Source: Bog-473 sp963809715 (GTDB lineage Bacteria > Actinomycetota > Acidimicrobiia > Acidimicrobiales > RAAP-2). Taken from it: a stretch of DNA of 64,000 nt. The notes below the pieces were generated by a model. That model saw only the letters and a program-made list of their open reading frames with translations, was not told the DNA's origin and made no database searches. A program made the translations under genes and the position numbers. The stretch's first letter is position 1. Every line of letters starts with the position of its first letter. Location: assembly GCA_963809715.1 (NCBI GenBank), contig CAWEKO010000009.1, positions 307,832 to 371,831 on the forward strand, read 5' to 3'. Positions 8,072 to 17,053 of this stretch are shown piece by piece.

Positions 8072-9109
8072 ATGCCGATGGTCCTCGACATCGCCAACGA
8101 CATCCGTCTCGACCCTCGCCTCCGGGGCATCCTCGCCGCCATGCCGCAACGCAACCTCGGCGACGTGGCCAGCCGTGAGCAGCTCGTTGCCGAGAGCAAC
8201 ACGCCCGAGGCCCTCGAGGCGCAGGAGGGGTTCCGGGCCATCCAGGACTTGTGCGACAGCGAGGAGTACGCGCCATCGGCCGGGCTGACCGTGCGCACCA
8301 TGCAGTTCTCGTCCGAGCCGGACGGGAACACCATCAACCTGCGCATCACCAAGCCCGACACGGCCGAGGCGCTGCCGTGCGTCTATTACATCCATGGCGG
8401 CGGCATGGCGACGATGTCCTGTTTCGACGGCATGTACCGGGGTTGGGCCAAGCTGATCGCCGCCAATGGGGTCGCTGTCGTCATGGTCGACTTCCGCAAC
8501 TCCGTCGTCGCGTCTTCCGCCCCCGAGGTGGCACCTTTCCCGGCCGGGTTGAACGACTGCGTGTCGGGCCTGCGCTGGGTGGTCGCCCATGCCGCCGAAA
8601 TCGGGATCGATCCCGAGCGCGTCGTCGTCGCCGGTGAGAGCGGAGGCGGCAACCTGACCCTGGCCACCGGGCTCAAGCTCAAGCGTGACGGGGACATCGG
8701 GCTGATCAAAGGGCTCTACGCGCTCTGCCCCTATATCGCCGGGCAATGGCCCACCCCCGAGTCCCCGTCCTCGGTCGAGAACGAAGGCATCTTGCTGACC
8801 CTGCACAACAACCGGGGCGCCGTGGGGTACGGAATTGAAGCCTTCGACGGGCGCAACCCGCTGGCCTGGCCGTCCTTCGCCGACGTCGACGAGGTGACGG
8901 GTTTTCCGCCCACCGTGATCAACGTCAACGAGTGCGACCCGCTGCGCGACGAAGGCATCAACTTCTACCGCTTGCTCCTCCGCGCGGGCGTGCCGGCTCG
9001 TTGTCGCCAGATGATGGGGACCATGCACGGGACCGAGATCTTCAACATCGCCTGCCCCGACATCAGTCGGGACACGGCCCGCGACATCGCCGGCTTCACC
9101 CGCGACTGA
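8072..9109 (+). CDS. Alpha/beta hydrolase, hormone-sensitive-lipase-type esterase
   Basis: This 345-residue soluble protein has the HSL-family signature HGGG (YYIHGGGMATM, near residue 110), which forms the oxyanion hole, and the nucleophile motif GESGGG (near residue 190). The C-terminal acid and His are expected in NVNECDPLRDEG (Asp) and MMGTMHGTEIF (His). The start is ATG 8072; a second ATG two codons on is equally possible. Members hydrolyse short-chain esters; the true substrate cannot be told from sequence. It stands alone on the plus strand opposite a minus-strand gene block. Confidence 0.85.
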   Translation: MPMVLDIANDIRLDPRLRGILAAMPQRNLGDVASREQLVAESNTPEALEAQEGFRAIQDLCDSEEYAPSAGLTVRTMQFSSEPDGNTINLRITKPDTAEALPCVYYIHGGGMATMSCFDGMYRGWAKLIAANGVAVVMVDFRNSVVASSAPEVAPFPAGLNDCVSGLRWVVAHAAEIGIDPERVVVAGESGGGNLTLATGLKLKRDGDIGLIKGLYALCPYIAGQWPTPESPSSVENEGILLTLHNNRGAVGYGIEAFDGRNPLAWPSFADVDEVTGFPPTVINVNECDPLRDEGINFYRLLLRAGVPARCRQMMGTMHGTEIFNIACPDISRDTARDIAGFTRD

Positions 9110-9211
9110 TCCGGGCGGCCTGGCACCCCGGGAGATCAACACTTTGGTCATCGAGTTCGAGAACGAGGGCGACAACCTGACCGACAACCCGATCTCGCCG
9201 GGTGGGCGGGA

Positions 9212-9730
9212 TCAATCGATCCGGCGCAGCGACTCCCGGTAGCGCTTCGCGTTCTCGACGTATTGGTCGGCCGAGAAACCGATCATGAATTGGTCGGAGC
9301 GGCCCTCGAGGATCTTCGCCGGGATCCCGAGCGCCAGGGCGCCGGGCGGGATCACCATGTTGTTGGGGACCACGGCGTTGGCGCCCACGGTGGCGCCGCT
9401 GCTCACCACCGCGTGGTGCAGGATCACGCTGCCCGAGCCGGCCAACGACTTGTCCTCGAGCCGGCAACCCTCGAGGTGCGTGAGGTGCCCCACCACGCAC
9501 CCGTCGCCGATGATCGTGGGAAAGCCCGGTCCGGCGTGGATCACCGTCCCGTCCTGAATGGACGTACGCGAGCCGATGGTGATGGTGCCGTAGTCGCCGC
9601 GCAGAACGGCGTGCGGCCATACGCTCGAGTCTGCACCGATGGCGACGTCGCCGATCACCACCGCGTCCGGGTGGACATAGGCCTCGGGATCGATCTTGGG
9701 TGTGACGCCGTTCAGCTCGTAGATGGCCAC
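9212..9730 (-). CDS. Gamma-class carbonic anhydrase-like hexapeptide-repeat protein
   Basis: This 172-residue protein is built of left-handed beta-helix hexapeptides (AVVIGDVAIGADSSVWPHAVLRGD). The three metal-ligand His positions of the gamma-carbonic anhydrase family are present: VIHA (near residue 66) and GHLTHLEG (two His about 20 residues later). The family includes carbonic anhydrases and proteins that bind metal without proven activity. It probably forms a trimer. It lies downstream of the small zinc-ribbon gene, 9 bp away, suggesting cotranscription. Confidence 0.88.
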   Translation of the reverse strand: MAIYELNGVTPKIDPEAYVHPDAVVIGDVAIGADSSVWPHAVLRGDYGTITIGSRTSIQDGTVIHAGPGFPTIIGDGCVVGHLTHLEGCRLEDKSLAGSGSVILHHAVVSSGATVGANAVVPNNMVIPPGALALGIPAKILEGRSDQFMIGFSADQYVENAKRYRESLRRID

Positions 9731-9739
9731 GAAACGACG

Positions 9740-9943
9740 CTACACGTGGCCGGCGATCCAGCTGATCCCCTGGTAGCCGCGATAACCCAGATAGATGACG
9801 CTGGCCACCAGCATGGCCTTGAAGTACCACGGGATGGGTCGGCGCTCCTGTTCGGCCAGGATGGTCCCGCAGGTGGGGCACTCACCCTCTTCGCCCAGGT
9901 CCTCGTCCTCGACGAGCGTGTCGCACTCTTCGCACCACGCCAT
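9740..9943 (-). CDS. Small zinc-ribbon membrane protein
   Basis: This 67-residue protein starts MAWCEECDTLVED. Two CxxC pairs (Cys4/Cys7 and Cys22/Cys25) form a zinc ribbon. A membrane segment follows (WYFKAMLVASVIYLGYRGYQG, about residues 40-60). It lies between der and the gamma-carbonic anhydrase gene on the same strand. The role is unknown; the architecture is a cytoplasmic zinc ribbon tethered to the membrane. Confidence 0.7.
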   Translation of the reverse strand: MAWCEECDTLVEDEDLGEEGECPTCGTILAEQERRPIPWYFKAMLVASVIYLGYRGYQGISWIAGHV

Positions 9944-9958
9944 CAGCGCACCCGCACC

Positions 9959-11344
9959 TCACTTGCCCCCGATGCGCACCCGCAGCTTCATCGGTGTGGC
10001 ACCCATGTCGAATTTCTCCCGCAGCCCGCGCTCGATGTAGCGCAGGTACGTCTGCGGCAGACGGGCGTTGACGAAGAGGGTGAAGGTGGGAGGGTCGATC
10101 GCCCCTTGGACGATGTAGCGGATGCGCGCCCTTGGCGCAGCCTGACGCGCCTGCAGCTCTTGGACGGCTCGGTTGAGCACCCCCGTCGGTACCCGCTGGT
10201 GGTAGGCCTCTTCGGAGTCACGCAGCGCCGGGAGGATCCGGTGCACGCCCTTGCCCGAGAGGGCCGAGACCTTCAGCACCGGCGCCGAGCCGAGGAAGGC
10301 CAGTCGGTCGCCCACGCCGGCCAGGACGTCGTCCCGATCGTCGGTCGGTACCAAGTCCCACTTGTTCAGCACGACGATGGCCGGGCAGCCCGAGACACCG
10401 ATGCGCTCGGCCAACCGCTGGTCCTGGTGGGAGGCCCCCACCGTGGCGTCGATGACCAGGAGGGCGATGTGGGCCCGTTCCAGCGCTCGCAATGCCCGCA
10501 ACGTGGCGTGCTGCTCGGTGCCCCGATCGGTCTTGGACGGCCGGCGCAGCCCGGCGGTGTCGATGAAGCAGATCGGCCCGTTCGGGGTGTCCACCACCGT
10601 GTCGATGGTGTCGCGTGTCGTCCCCGGCATGTCGTGCACGATCGAGCGCTCCTCACCCAGCAACTGGTTGAAGAGGGTCGACTTGCCGACGTTCGGTCGT
10701 CCGATGATGGCCACCCGCGGCGTGGCGGGATCGGCCTCGGCGCTGCCCGCCCCACCGCTCGCCCCGTACCCCCACGACGCCGCCGACATCGTGGCCATCC
10801 CCGAGCCGTCGTCCTCGCCGTCGACACCGGACCCAGCGCCCGCCAATGGATCAGGGAGCAGCGAGACCACCTCGTCGAGCAGGTCGCCGGTCCCCCGCCC
10901 GTGCAGTGCGCTCACCGGATGGGGATCTCCCAGGCCGAGCGCCACGAACTCCCACCCGGCCGCCTCCCGGTTTGCGTCGTCCACCTTGTTGACCACCAGT
11001 CGCACCGGCGGCCCGGCCCGGCGGATCACCTTGGCCGCGTCCAGGTCCTCCTCGGTCACCCCGATGGCCACGTCGACCACCATCAGGATGACGTCGGCCT
11101 CGGCCAGGGCGCGCTCGGCCTGCCTGCTCACCTTTTCGTCGAGATCGTTGCCCGCGGCCAGCCAGCCCCCGGTGTCCATGATGGAGAACGGAACGCCGGC
11201 CCACTCCGCCGTGAGTACCTTGCGGTCGCGGGTCACCCCGGTCTCCTCCTCGACCACGGCGGCGCGCGTCCCCACGATGCGGTTCACCAAGGAGGACTTC
11301 CCGACGTTGGGGCGCCCGGCCACCACCACCATCGGGAGGCTCAT
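9959..11344 (-). CDS. der: Ribosome-assembly GTPase Der (EngA)
   Basis: This 461-residue protein has two GTPase domains in tandem, the mark of Der. Each has the P-loop GRPNVGKS (near residues 10-17 and 190-197), a DxxG switch (DTGGW and DTAGLRR), and a base-recognition motif (NKVD and NKWD). The C-terminal KH-like domain ends MKLRVRIGGK. Der matures the 50S ribosomal subunit and is usually essential. The start ATG 11344 overlaps the stop of the upstream DUF512 gene by 4 bp, as in many actinobacteria, so the two are translationally coupled. Confidence 0.96.
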   Translation of the reverse strand: MSLPMVVVAGRPNVGKSSLVNRIVGTRAAVVEEETGVTRDRKVLTAEWAGVPFSIMDTGGWLAAGNDLDEKVSRQAERALAEADVILMVVDVAIGVTEEDLDAAKVIRRAGPPVRLVVNKVDDANREAAGWEFVALGLGDPHPVSALHGRGTGDLLDEVVSLLPDPLAGAGSGVDGEDDGSGMATMSAASWGYGASGGAGSAEADPATPRVAIIGRPNVGKSTLFNQLLGEERSIVHDMPGTTRDTIDTVVDTPNGPICFIDTAGLRRPSKTDRGTEQHATLRALRALERAHIALLVIDATVGASHQDQRLAERIGVSGCPAIVVLNKWDLVPTDDRDDVLAGVGDRLAFLGSAPVLKVSALSGKGVHRILPALRDSEEAYHQRVPTGVLNRAVQELQARQAAPRARIRYIVQGAIDPPTFTLFVNARLPQTYLRYIERGLREKFDMGATPMKLRVRIGGK

Positions 11345-12756
11345 GCGGCGCAGGTGGGGCGGAAGGAGGTGCCGTCGAGGGCCTGGCGCAGCGACCGCCC
11401 GTCGCAGGGCACCACCTCGACGGAGGTGGGCAGGTCGGCCAGGGTCAGGCCGTCGAGGAAGCGGCCCTCGTTGAGGCAGGCGTCGGGCAGCAGCCAGCGC
11501 ATGTCGCCGCCGGGAGCCGAAGCGCCGCCGGGAGCCGAACCCGCACCGTCGAGCGCCCGAGCCACGTCCTCCCCCGTCAACAGGCCGGCCACGCCGATGT
11601 TGCCGCCGAAGAAGTCGTTGGCGATGGCCCGCACCGCAATGTCGTCGCGCGGGTGCGACGCCACCAACGGCGCCAGCACGGTCGCCCCGTACGTCCCCGT
11701 CAGGACCGTCACGGGGCGCTCGTCGCGTCCGGCCGGGGCCGTGGGCAGGCGCAGGGCCCGGTAGCCCTCGGCGGGGGCGGCATCGACCGAAGCGAAGAAG
11801 CCGTGGCGGACCCCACCCGGCGCGTCCGAGGCCGGGCGGGCGAACGCCTCGACGAAGGCGCGCGACATGCCGATGCCGTTCTCGTGCTGCGGGTAGCCCT
11901 CGTAGTGACGGGCCGGCGGCACGTCGCGCCCGGCCAGGAGGTAGTACTCGTCGGCCGCGAAGACCAGTCGGCGGCCCAGCACACGTCGGTAGAGACCCTG
12001 CCACTCCTCGATCGTCTCCACGACCCGCACCGCTTCGTCATGTGTGTGCTCGCGCATGGTGGGTTCGTTCGAGTAGCGACTCAGACCGAGCGGTACGGCG
12101 CCCACGCTGGCCAGCGTGGGATAGCGGTCGAGGATGCCGGCCAGCGTGTCCTCGAGCGCAGCGCCGTCGTTGATCCCGGGGCACACCACGATCTGTCCGT
12201 GCACCTCGATACCCCCGTCGAGCAACACCTCGAGCCAGCGCAAGCTGGTGGCTCCCTTGGGGTTGCGCAACATCTGGGCGCGCAGGTCGGGGTCGGTCGT
12301 GTGGATGGAGACGAACAACGGGCCCAGGCGCTCGGTCAAGATCCGTTCGGCATCGAGCTCGGTGAAGCGCGTCAACGTGGTGAAGTTGCCGTAGAGGAAC
12401 GAAAGGCGGTAGTCGTCGTCCTTGAGGTACAGGCTGCGCCGCATGCCCTTGGGCAGCTGGTAGATGAAACAGAAGGCGCAGTGGTTGTCGCAGGTGCGGA
12501 TGCGGTCGAAGACGGCCGAGGACACCTCGACCCCCAGCGGCTCGCCGTCCGCCTTTTCGACCCGCACCACCCGGGCCAGGGGCGCGCCGGAGCGCCGCAC
12601 GAGGACACTGAGGTCCCCGGCGTCACTCAAACGCTGGAAATCGATGACGTCGCGCGGCTCGTGACCATTGAGGCTCAGGAGCTCGTCGCCCACGGCCAGG
12701 CCGGCCCGGGCTGCCGGCGACGCCTCGGTGACCGAAGTCACCGTGGGAGCTGACAT
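11341..12756 (-). CDS. DUF512 radical-SAM protein with N-terminal PDZ domain
   Basis: This 471-residue protein begins with a PDZ-like domain (AARAGLAVGDELLSLNG) and then the Cys motif CDNHCAFCF (Cys-X3-Cys-X2-Cys) that holds a radical-SAM 4Fe-4S cluster, followed by LYLKDDDYRLSFLYGNFTTL, typical of the DUF512 family. The C-terminal part includes DEYYLLAGRDVP. The reaction is unknown. A short Gly/Ala/Pro repeat (SAPGGASAPGGD) occurs near residue 410. The gene is directly upstream of der with a 4-bp overlap and is divergent from ispH, whose GTG is only 33 bp away. Confidence 0.88.
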   Translation of the reverse strand: MSAPTVTSVTEASPAARAGLAVGDELLSLNGHEPRDVIDFQRLSDAGDLSVLVRRSGAPLARVVRVEKADGEPLGVEVSSAVFDRIRTCDNHCAFCFIYQLPKGMRRSLYLKDDDYRLSFLYGNFTTLTRFTELDAERILTERLGPLFVSIHTTDPDLRAQMLRNPKGATSLRWLEVLLDGGIEVHGQIVVCPGINDGAALEDTLAGILDRYPTLASVGAVPLGLSRYSNEPTMREHTHDEAVRVVETIEEWQGLYRRVLGRRLVFAADEYYLLAGRDVPPARHYEGYPQHENGIGMSRAFVEAFARPASDAPGGVRHGFFASVDAAPAEGYRALRLPTAPAGRDERPVTVLTGTYGATVLAPLVASHPRDDIAVRAIANDFFGGNIGVAGLLTGEDVARALDGAGSAPGGASAPGGDMRWLLPDACLNEGRFLDGLTLADLPTSVEVVPCDGRSLRQALDGTSFRPTCAA

Positions 12757-12789
12757 GGGCACCAGAGTAGTGCCGATAACCTGGACTTT

Positions 12790-13842
12790 GTGCCCGCAGT
12801 GACTCGCGTGATGCTGGCGGAGCCCCGTGGCTTCTGCGCCGGCGTCGAGAAAGCCATCAAGGCCCTGGCCTGGATGGTGCGAGTCTTCGAGCCGCCGGTC
12901 TACTGCTACCACGAGATCGTCCACAACCGGCACGTGGTCGACCGCTTCCGCGAGCAAGGGGTCGTCTTCGTCGACGACGTGGCCGAGGTCCCCGAGGGCG
13001 CCCCGCTCATGCTGAGTGCGCACGGCTCCGCCCCCGAGGTGGTCGAGGCCGCCCGGGCCCAGGGCGGCGTGGTCGTCGATGCCGTGTGCCCGCTCGTGAC
13101 CAAGGTCCATCACGAGCTCCGGGTGCGGAGTCGCAAGGGCTACACCGTCCTCTACGTCGGCCACGCCGGCCACGAGGAAGCGGTCGGCACCATGGCGGTG
13201 GCCCCCCAGTCGGTGCGGCTTCTCGAGCACATGGAGGACCTCGACGGCCTGGGGGACCTCGAAGCCGAGGGGTCACCCGTCGCCCTCCTGGCCCAGACCA
13301 CCCTGAGCCACGACGAGTGGCGCGACCTCATGGAGGGGGCGCGCACGCGGTTCCCCGAGCTGTGGATGCCCAACCGCAGCGACCTCTGCTTCGCCACCAC
13401 CAACCGCCAGGCGGCGCTCAAGGCCATCGCCTCCGACGCCGACGCCGTGGTCGTCATCGGCTCGGCCAACTCCTCCAACACCGTCGCGCTGGAAAAGGTG
13501 GCCCGGGCCGGCGGCTGCCCGCGGGTGCTCCGGGTCAACGAGGCGGACGAGCTGCCCGACGACCTGGTCGGCACGGTCGGCGTCACCGCCGGTGCCTCGG
13601 CGCCCGAAGCCTTGGTCGAGGAGGTGATCGCCCGGCTGGCCCCTTCCGAGGGCGTCACCGAAGTGACCGTCACCACGGAGGACGAGTACTTCCCGCCCCC
13701 GCCCGAGCTGCGGGAGCTCCTGCGCGCCGTGGGTGCAACCGTGGGCTTCATGGCCGCACGGCCGGGTGCCGAGCGGGCCGATCCGGTCGCCCAGGACCGG
13801 GCAGTCTCGGCGGCCGACGTGCTCGACCTGCTGGCCTCCTGA
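12790..13842 (+). CDS. ispH: 4-hydroxy-3-methylbut-2-enyl diphosphate reductase IspH
   Basis: This 350-residue enzyme makes IPP and DMAPP in the last step of the MEP isoprenoid pathway. The three Fe-S ligand Cys are seen in EPRGFCAGV, VDAVCPLV and RSDLCFATTNRQ. Other conserved parts are YCYHEIVHNRHVV and GSANSSNT. The start is GTG 12790. No ribosome-binding site is visible, and TATA-like sequence lies just upstream, so the message may be leaderless. The gene shares a 33-bp divergent promoter region with the DUF512 gene. Confidence 0.95.
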   Translation: MPAVTRVMLAEPRGFCAGVEKAIKALAWMVRVFEPPVYCYHEIVHNRHVVDRFREQGVVFVDDVAEVPEGAPLMLSAHGSAPEVVEAARAQGGVVVDAVCPLVTKVHHELRVRSRKGYTVLYVGHAGHEEAVGTMAVAPQSVRLLEHMEDLDGLGDLEAEGSPVALLAQTTLSHDEWRDLMEGARTRFPELWMPNRSDLCFATTNRQAALKAIASDADAVVVIGSANSSNTVALEKVARAGGCPRVLRVNEADELPDDLVGTVGVTAGASAPEALVEEVIARLAPSEGVTEVTVTTEDEYFPPPPELRELLRAVGATVGFMAARPGAERADPVAQDRAVSAADVLDLLAS

Positions 13843-13866
13843 GGGCGGCAGTGCGATGATTGAGCC

Positions 13867-14409
13867 ATGACGTTCACCCGGATGGACCAGTCGACCGCCG
13901 AGCAGTGGCAGGTCATCATGGTCGACACGATCGAGAACCAGCCCCGCGTCGCCGAACGGGTGTTGCGCATGCTCGAGTCGCTCGAGGAGATCACCGACGG
14001 CTTCGCGGTGAACCAGCTCGTTCATTCTCTGCAGACGGCCACCCGGGCCGAGGAAGCCGGTGCCTCCGACGAGGTGGTCGTCGCCTCGCTGTGCCACGAC
14101 ATCGGGAAAGCCGTCTCGGTGATGAATCACCCCCGCATCGCGGCCGAGATCATCAAGCCCTACGTCGACGCCGACACCTACCACATGATCCGGGCCCATC
14201 AGGACTTCCAGGGCAAGCACTACTACGAGTACATGGGAGCCGACCCCAACGCTCGCGACCAGTACGTCGGCGAGCCCTGGTACGACCTGGCTGCCCAGTT
14301 TGCCGACGAGTGGGACCAGAACAGCTTCGACCCCGACTACCCCACCAAGCCGCTGTCGCATTTCGAGCCCCTGGTGCGCCAGGTCTTTGCCACCCCGCGG
14401 TCGCTTTGA
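13867..14409 (+). CDS. HD-domain metal-dependent hydrolase
   Basis: This 180-residue protein contains the HD pair in ASLCHDIGKA (about residues 78-81), an earlier His (VHSLQTATRAEEAG) and later His residues (YHMIRAHQDFQGKH), as in compact HD hydrolases. The last part (DPDYPTKPLSHFEPLVRQVF) is typical of a phosphohydrolase subfamily of unknown substrate. It follows ispH by 24 bp on the same strand. The glycosyltransferase gene begins in a TTGA overlap with its stop. Confidence 0.8.
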   Translation: MTFTRMDQSTAEQWQVIMVDTIENQPRVAERVLRMLESLEEITDGFAVNQLVHSLQTATRAEEAGASDEVVVASLCHDIGKAVSVMNHPRIAAEIIKPYVDADTYHMIRAHQDFQGKHYYEYMGADPNARDQYVGEPWYDLAAQFADEWDQNSFDPDYPTKPLSHFEPLVRQVFATPRSL

Positions 14410-15236
14410 GTCCTCCTCGCGGCGCCACCTCCGGTGCTGCCGTCCACACCGACCCTGACCGCGCGCGCCGCGTCATCGAGGAGTCGCGCCGGGAGTTCGA
14501 CCAGCGCTACCCCGGGCTGAAACTCTCCCCCGCCGTCGGCCTCATCTGCGCCTACGAGGAAGAGGACAACATCGGCGACGTCCTCGACAAAATGCCCCGC
14601 GAGGCCTGCGGCCTCCCCCTCACCACCCTGGTCGTGGTCGACGGCGGCGAGGACAAGACAGATTTGGTCTCCAAGGACCGCGGTGCCGTGACCTTCGTGC
14701 TGACCGAGAACCTGGGCCACGGCTACGCGTTGCGGGTGGGCTACGCACTCTGTATCGAGTTGGGGGCGCAGTACTGCGTCACCCTCGACGCCGACGGGCA
14801 GAACGACCCGGCCGAGATCCCGACCATGCTCGAGCCACTGGTCGAGGACGAGGCCGACTTCGTCGTCGCCTCACGGGTGTTGGGCACCGACACGACGACC
14901 GACAACACCCGCAAGGCAGGCGTGCGGGTGTTCTCCTGGATGCTCAGCACCATCGGTCACACCAAGCTGACCGACACGTCCAACGGCTACCGCGCCCTGC
15001 GGGTGTCGATGCTCGACGACATCGCCTATCGCCTCGTCCAGCCGCAATACCAGACGGCCGAGTTGCTCATCACCGCCATGCGGCGGGGCTGGCGGGTGAC
15101 CGAACGCCCCACGGTGTGGCTGCCCCGAGCTTCGGGAACGACCAAGAAGGGCAAGAACTGGCTCTTCGGCTTCCGCTACGGCCGGGTGGTGGCCGAGACG
15201 TGGTGGAAGATGCGCAAGGAGCCGGTTCACTCGTGA
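14406..15236 (+). CDS. Family 2 glycosyltransferase (dolichol-phosphate-mannose-synthase-like)
   Basis: The start was placed at TTG 14406, overlapping the HD gene stop (TTGA); the frame is open further upstream but inside that gene. The 276-residue protein has a GT-A fold: LICAYEEEDNIGDVL, VVVDGGEDKT, GHGYALRVGY, and the metal-binding DADGQNDP. Later motifs NGYRALR and QTAELLI are typical of polyprenyl-phosphate sugar transferases. No membrane segment is obvious, so it acts at the inner face of the membrane on a lipid-linked or cell-surface sugar. Confidence 0.82.
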   Translation: MSPPRGATSGAAVHTDPDRARRVIEESRREFDQRYPGLKLSPAVGLICAYEEEDNIGDVLDKMPREACGLPLTTLVVVDGGEDKTDLVSKDRGAVTFVLTENLGHGYALRVGYALCIELGAQYCVTLDADGQNDPAEIPTMLEPLVEDEADFVVASRVLGTDTTTDNTRKAGVRVFSWMLSTIGHTKLTDTSNGYRALRVSMLDDIAYRLVQPQYQTAELLITAMRRGWRVTERPTVWLPRASGTTKKGKNWLFGFRYGRVVAETWWKMRKEPVHS

Positions 15237-15360
15237 ACGCCGAACGCCGAACGCCGAACGCCGAGTGACTCCCACTGCGTTCGGTAGGTCGGCTCACTAG
15301 CTCGGCTCAGCAGGTCACCTCAGTAGGTCGGCTCAAGTAGTTCGGGCTCAGTAGGTCGGG
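15235..15360. repeat. Intergenic short tandem repeats
   Basis: Between the glycosyltransferase and the converging acyltransferase gene, the 7-mer GAACGCC occurs four times in a row (15235-15262). It is followed by about five imperfect copies of a 15- to 20-bp unit containing AGTAGGTCGGCTCA (about 15280-15360). This is noncoding simple repeat between two convergent genes. No strong terminator hairpin is seen. Confidence 0.7.
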
Positions 15361-15361
15361 C

Positions 15362-16096
15362 TCAGTACCGGCCCGAGCGCTCCCGGGCCTCGTCGTAGAC
15401 AGCCTGGATGCGCTGCTCCAGCTCCACGGTGGCGGTGTGGACGGCCGAGCGGGAGACGCGCCCACCCCCGGTCCGAGGCGGCGGCGGCAACGCGGGGCCG
15501 ATCACCACATGGATGGTGTAGGGCTTGGGGATGGTGCTGCCCTTGGGCATGGCCAGGTCGGAGCCGCCGATGCCGATCGGCACAATCGGCGCGCCGGTGC
15601 GGGCCGAGAGGAAGGTGGCTCCCTCCATGAGGTCCTCGATCGCGGGGCCGGCGCGGCGGGTGCCTTCGGGGAAGAGCACGAGTGCCTCACCCCGGCGCAG
15701 CACCTCCTCGGCGCGCTGGAGCGCCTCACGGTCGGCCGACTCGCGATGGACGGGGAAGGCGCCGACACTGAGCAGCAGTTTGCCGAGGTACTTGTTCTTC
15801 CACATCTCGTCCTTGGCCATGAAGAAGAGCTTGCGGTCCGTGCAGAAGGCGGCGAAGCCGAAGTCGGCGAACGAGCGGTGCACCGGGGCCAGGATCACCG
15901 GACCGGTGGCCGGCACGTGCTCACGGCCGACCACCTTGGGGCGGAACCACATCCACAGGACCGAGGTGAAGATGGCCCGCTCGACCCGGTAGAGCGCGGT
16001 GCGGCGGGGGTCGATCTCGAAGGGCTGGTGGCGCCCGGGCGCGACCGCCGCCGGTGTCTCGCCCGCGGGCGTGGGCTCTGGTGCACTTACAGCCAC
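15362..16096 (-). CDS. 1-acyl-sn-glycerol-3-phosphate acyltransferase (PlsC family)
   Basis: This 244-residue protein has the four PlsC motifs: the catalytic HX4D in PVHRSFAD, then FPVHRESADR, FPEGTRR, and VPIGIGG. It transfers an acyl group to lysophosphatidate or a similar acceptor at the membrane. A weak hydrophobic patch (AIFTSVLWMWF) near residue 45 may contact the membrane. Its start overlaps the end of cmk by 10 bp, so it belongs to the aroH-tyrA-aroA-cmk gene string. Confidence 0.87.
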   Translation of the reverse strand: MAVSAPEPTPAGETPAAVAPGRHQPFEIDPRRTALYRVERAIFTSVLWMWFRPKVVGREHVPATGPVILAPVHRSFADFGFAAFCTDRKLFFMAKDEMWKNKYLGKLLLSVGAFPVHRESADREALQRAEEVLRRGEALVLFPEGTRRAGPAIEDLMEGATFLSARTGAPIVPIGIGGSDLAMPKGSTIPKPYTIHVVIGPALPPPPRTGGGRVSRSAVHTATVELEQRIQAVYDEARERSGRY

Positions 16097-17052
16097 GACA
16101 GGACCTCCTCGATGACATCATCCACGCTGCGGCCGGTCGTATCGAGCCGGCGGGCGTCGTCCGCCTCACGGAGCGGCGAGGCGGCCCGGGTCGAGTCGAT
16201 GCGGTCCCGTCGGGCCACGCCCTCGGGCGCCTCGTCGTGCCGGCGCCGGGCCCGCTCCTCGGGTGACGCCGTCAGGAAGACCTTGAGGTCGGCCTCGGGG
16301 AAGACGACCGAGCCGATGTCACGGCCCTCGACCACCCCACCGCCGTGGGCCTCGGCCCAGGCCCGCTGGCGCCGCACCAGCTGTGCACGCACGGCGGGGT
16401 TGGCGGCCACCAGCGACACCGCTCGCCCCGCCTCGGGCGTGCGGATGACCCCGGTCACGTCGTGGCCGTCGATCACGACACGCTGACCGACCTCGATGGT
16501 GGCGGCCTCGGCCAGCGCGGCCACCGCGGCTTCGTCGTCGGCTGCGATGCCCCTGGAGAGGGCGAGGGCGGCGACGGCGCGGTACATGGCGCCCGTATCG
16601 AGCCGGTCGAGGCCGAGGCGGCGGGCCACCGCGGAGGACACGGTCGACTTGCCTGCCCCGGCCGGTCCGTCGATGGCCACGAGGAGGGCCCGCGGTTGGT
16701 GGTCCCCCTCGGTCAGCCGGCGCAGGTCCTCGGCGAATCCGGGGTAGCTGGTCTGGACCGCCCGGAACCCGGTGAGCACGCTGCGCTCGCCCGGTGCGGC
16801 CGCCAGCGCGGCCACGGCGGCGGCCATGGCCATGCGGTGGTCGCCCCGGCTGTCGAAACGGGCGCCCCGCAGCGGCCCCCCGACGCCCGTGATGGACAAG
16901 GTGTCGCCCTCGACGGTGGCCCGGGCCCCGAAGGCCTCGACCAGGTCGGCCACCGCGGCGAGGCGGTCCACCTCCTTGACCCGCAACTCGGCCACATCGG
17001 TGAACACCGTGGTGCCCTCGGCCACCGCTGCGGCGACGGCGAGGGCGGGCAC
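16087..17052 (-). CDS. cmk: C-terminal EPSP synthase part fused to cytidylate kinase
   Basis: The frame reads the last ~110 residues of EPSP synthase (TTVFTDVAELRVKEVDRL, FDSRGDHRMAMA) and runs without a stop into cytidylate kinase: AIDGPAGAGKSTVSSAVARR (P-loop), LDTGAMYRAVA, VEGRDIGSVVFPEADLKVFL and an Arg-rich end. CMP kinase phosphorylates CMP and dCMP. A GTG just before AIDGP could start cmk alone, but no stop separates the halves, so a bifunctional AroA-Cmk protein is likely. The upstream aroA part is in another frame because of one extra base near 17089. The annotated GTG 17052 is therefore only a formal start. Confidence 0.85.
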   Translation of the reverse strand: MPALAVAAAVAEGTTVFTDVAELRVKEVDRLAAVADLVEAFGARATVEGDTLSITGVGGPLRGARFDSRGDHRMAMAAAVAALAAAPGERSVLTGFRAVQTSYPGFAEDLRRLTEGDHQPRALLVAIDGPAGAGKSTVSSAVARRLGLDRLDTGAMYRAVAALALSRGIAADDEAAVAALAEAATIEVGQRVVIDGHDVTGVIRTPEAGRAVSLVAANPAVRAQLVRRQRAWAEAHGGGVVEGRDIGSVVFPEADLKVFLTASPEERARRRHDEAPEGVARRDRIDSTRAASPLREADDARRLDTTGRSVDDVIEEVLSWL

Positions 17053-17053
17053 C

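Noticed and set aside
9263..11764. 833-codon open frame on the plus strand
   Set aside because: It is antisense to der, the gamma-carbonic anhydrase and DUF512 genes. Long antisense frames are common in GC-rich DNA, and it has no protein features.
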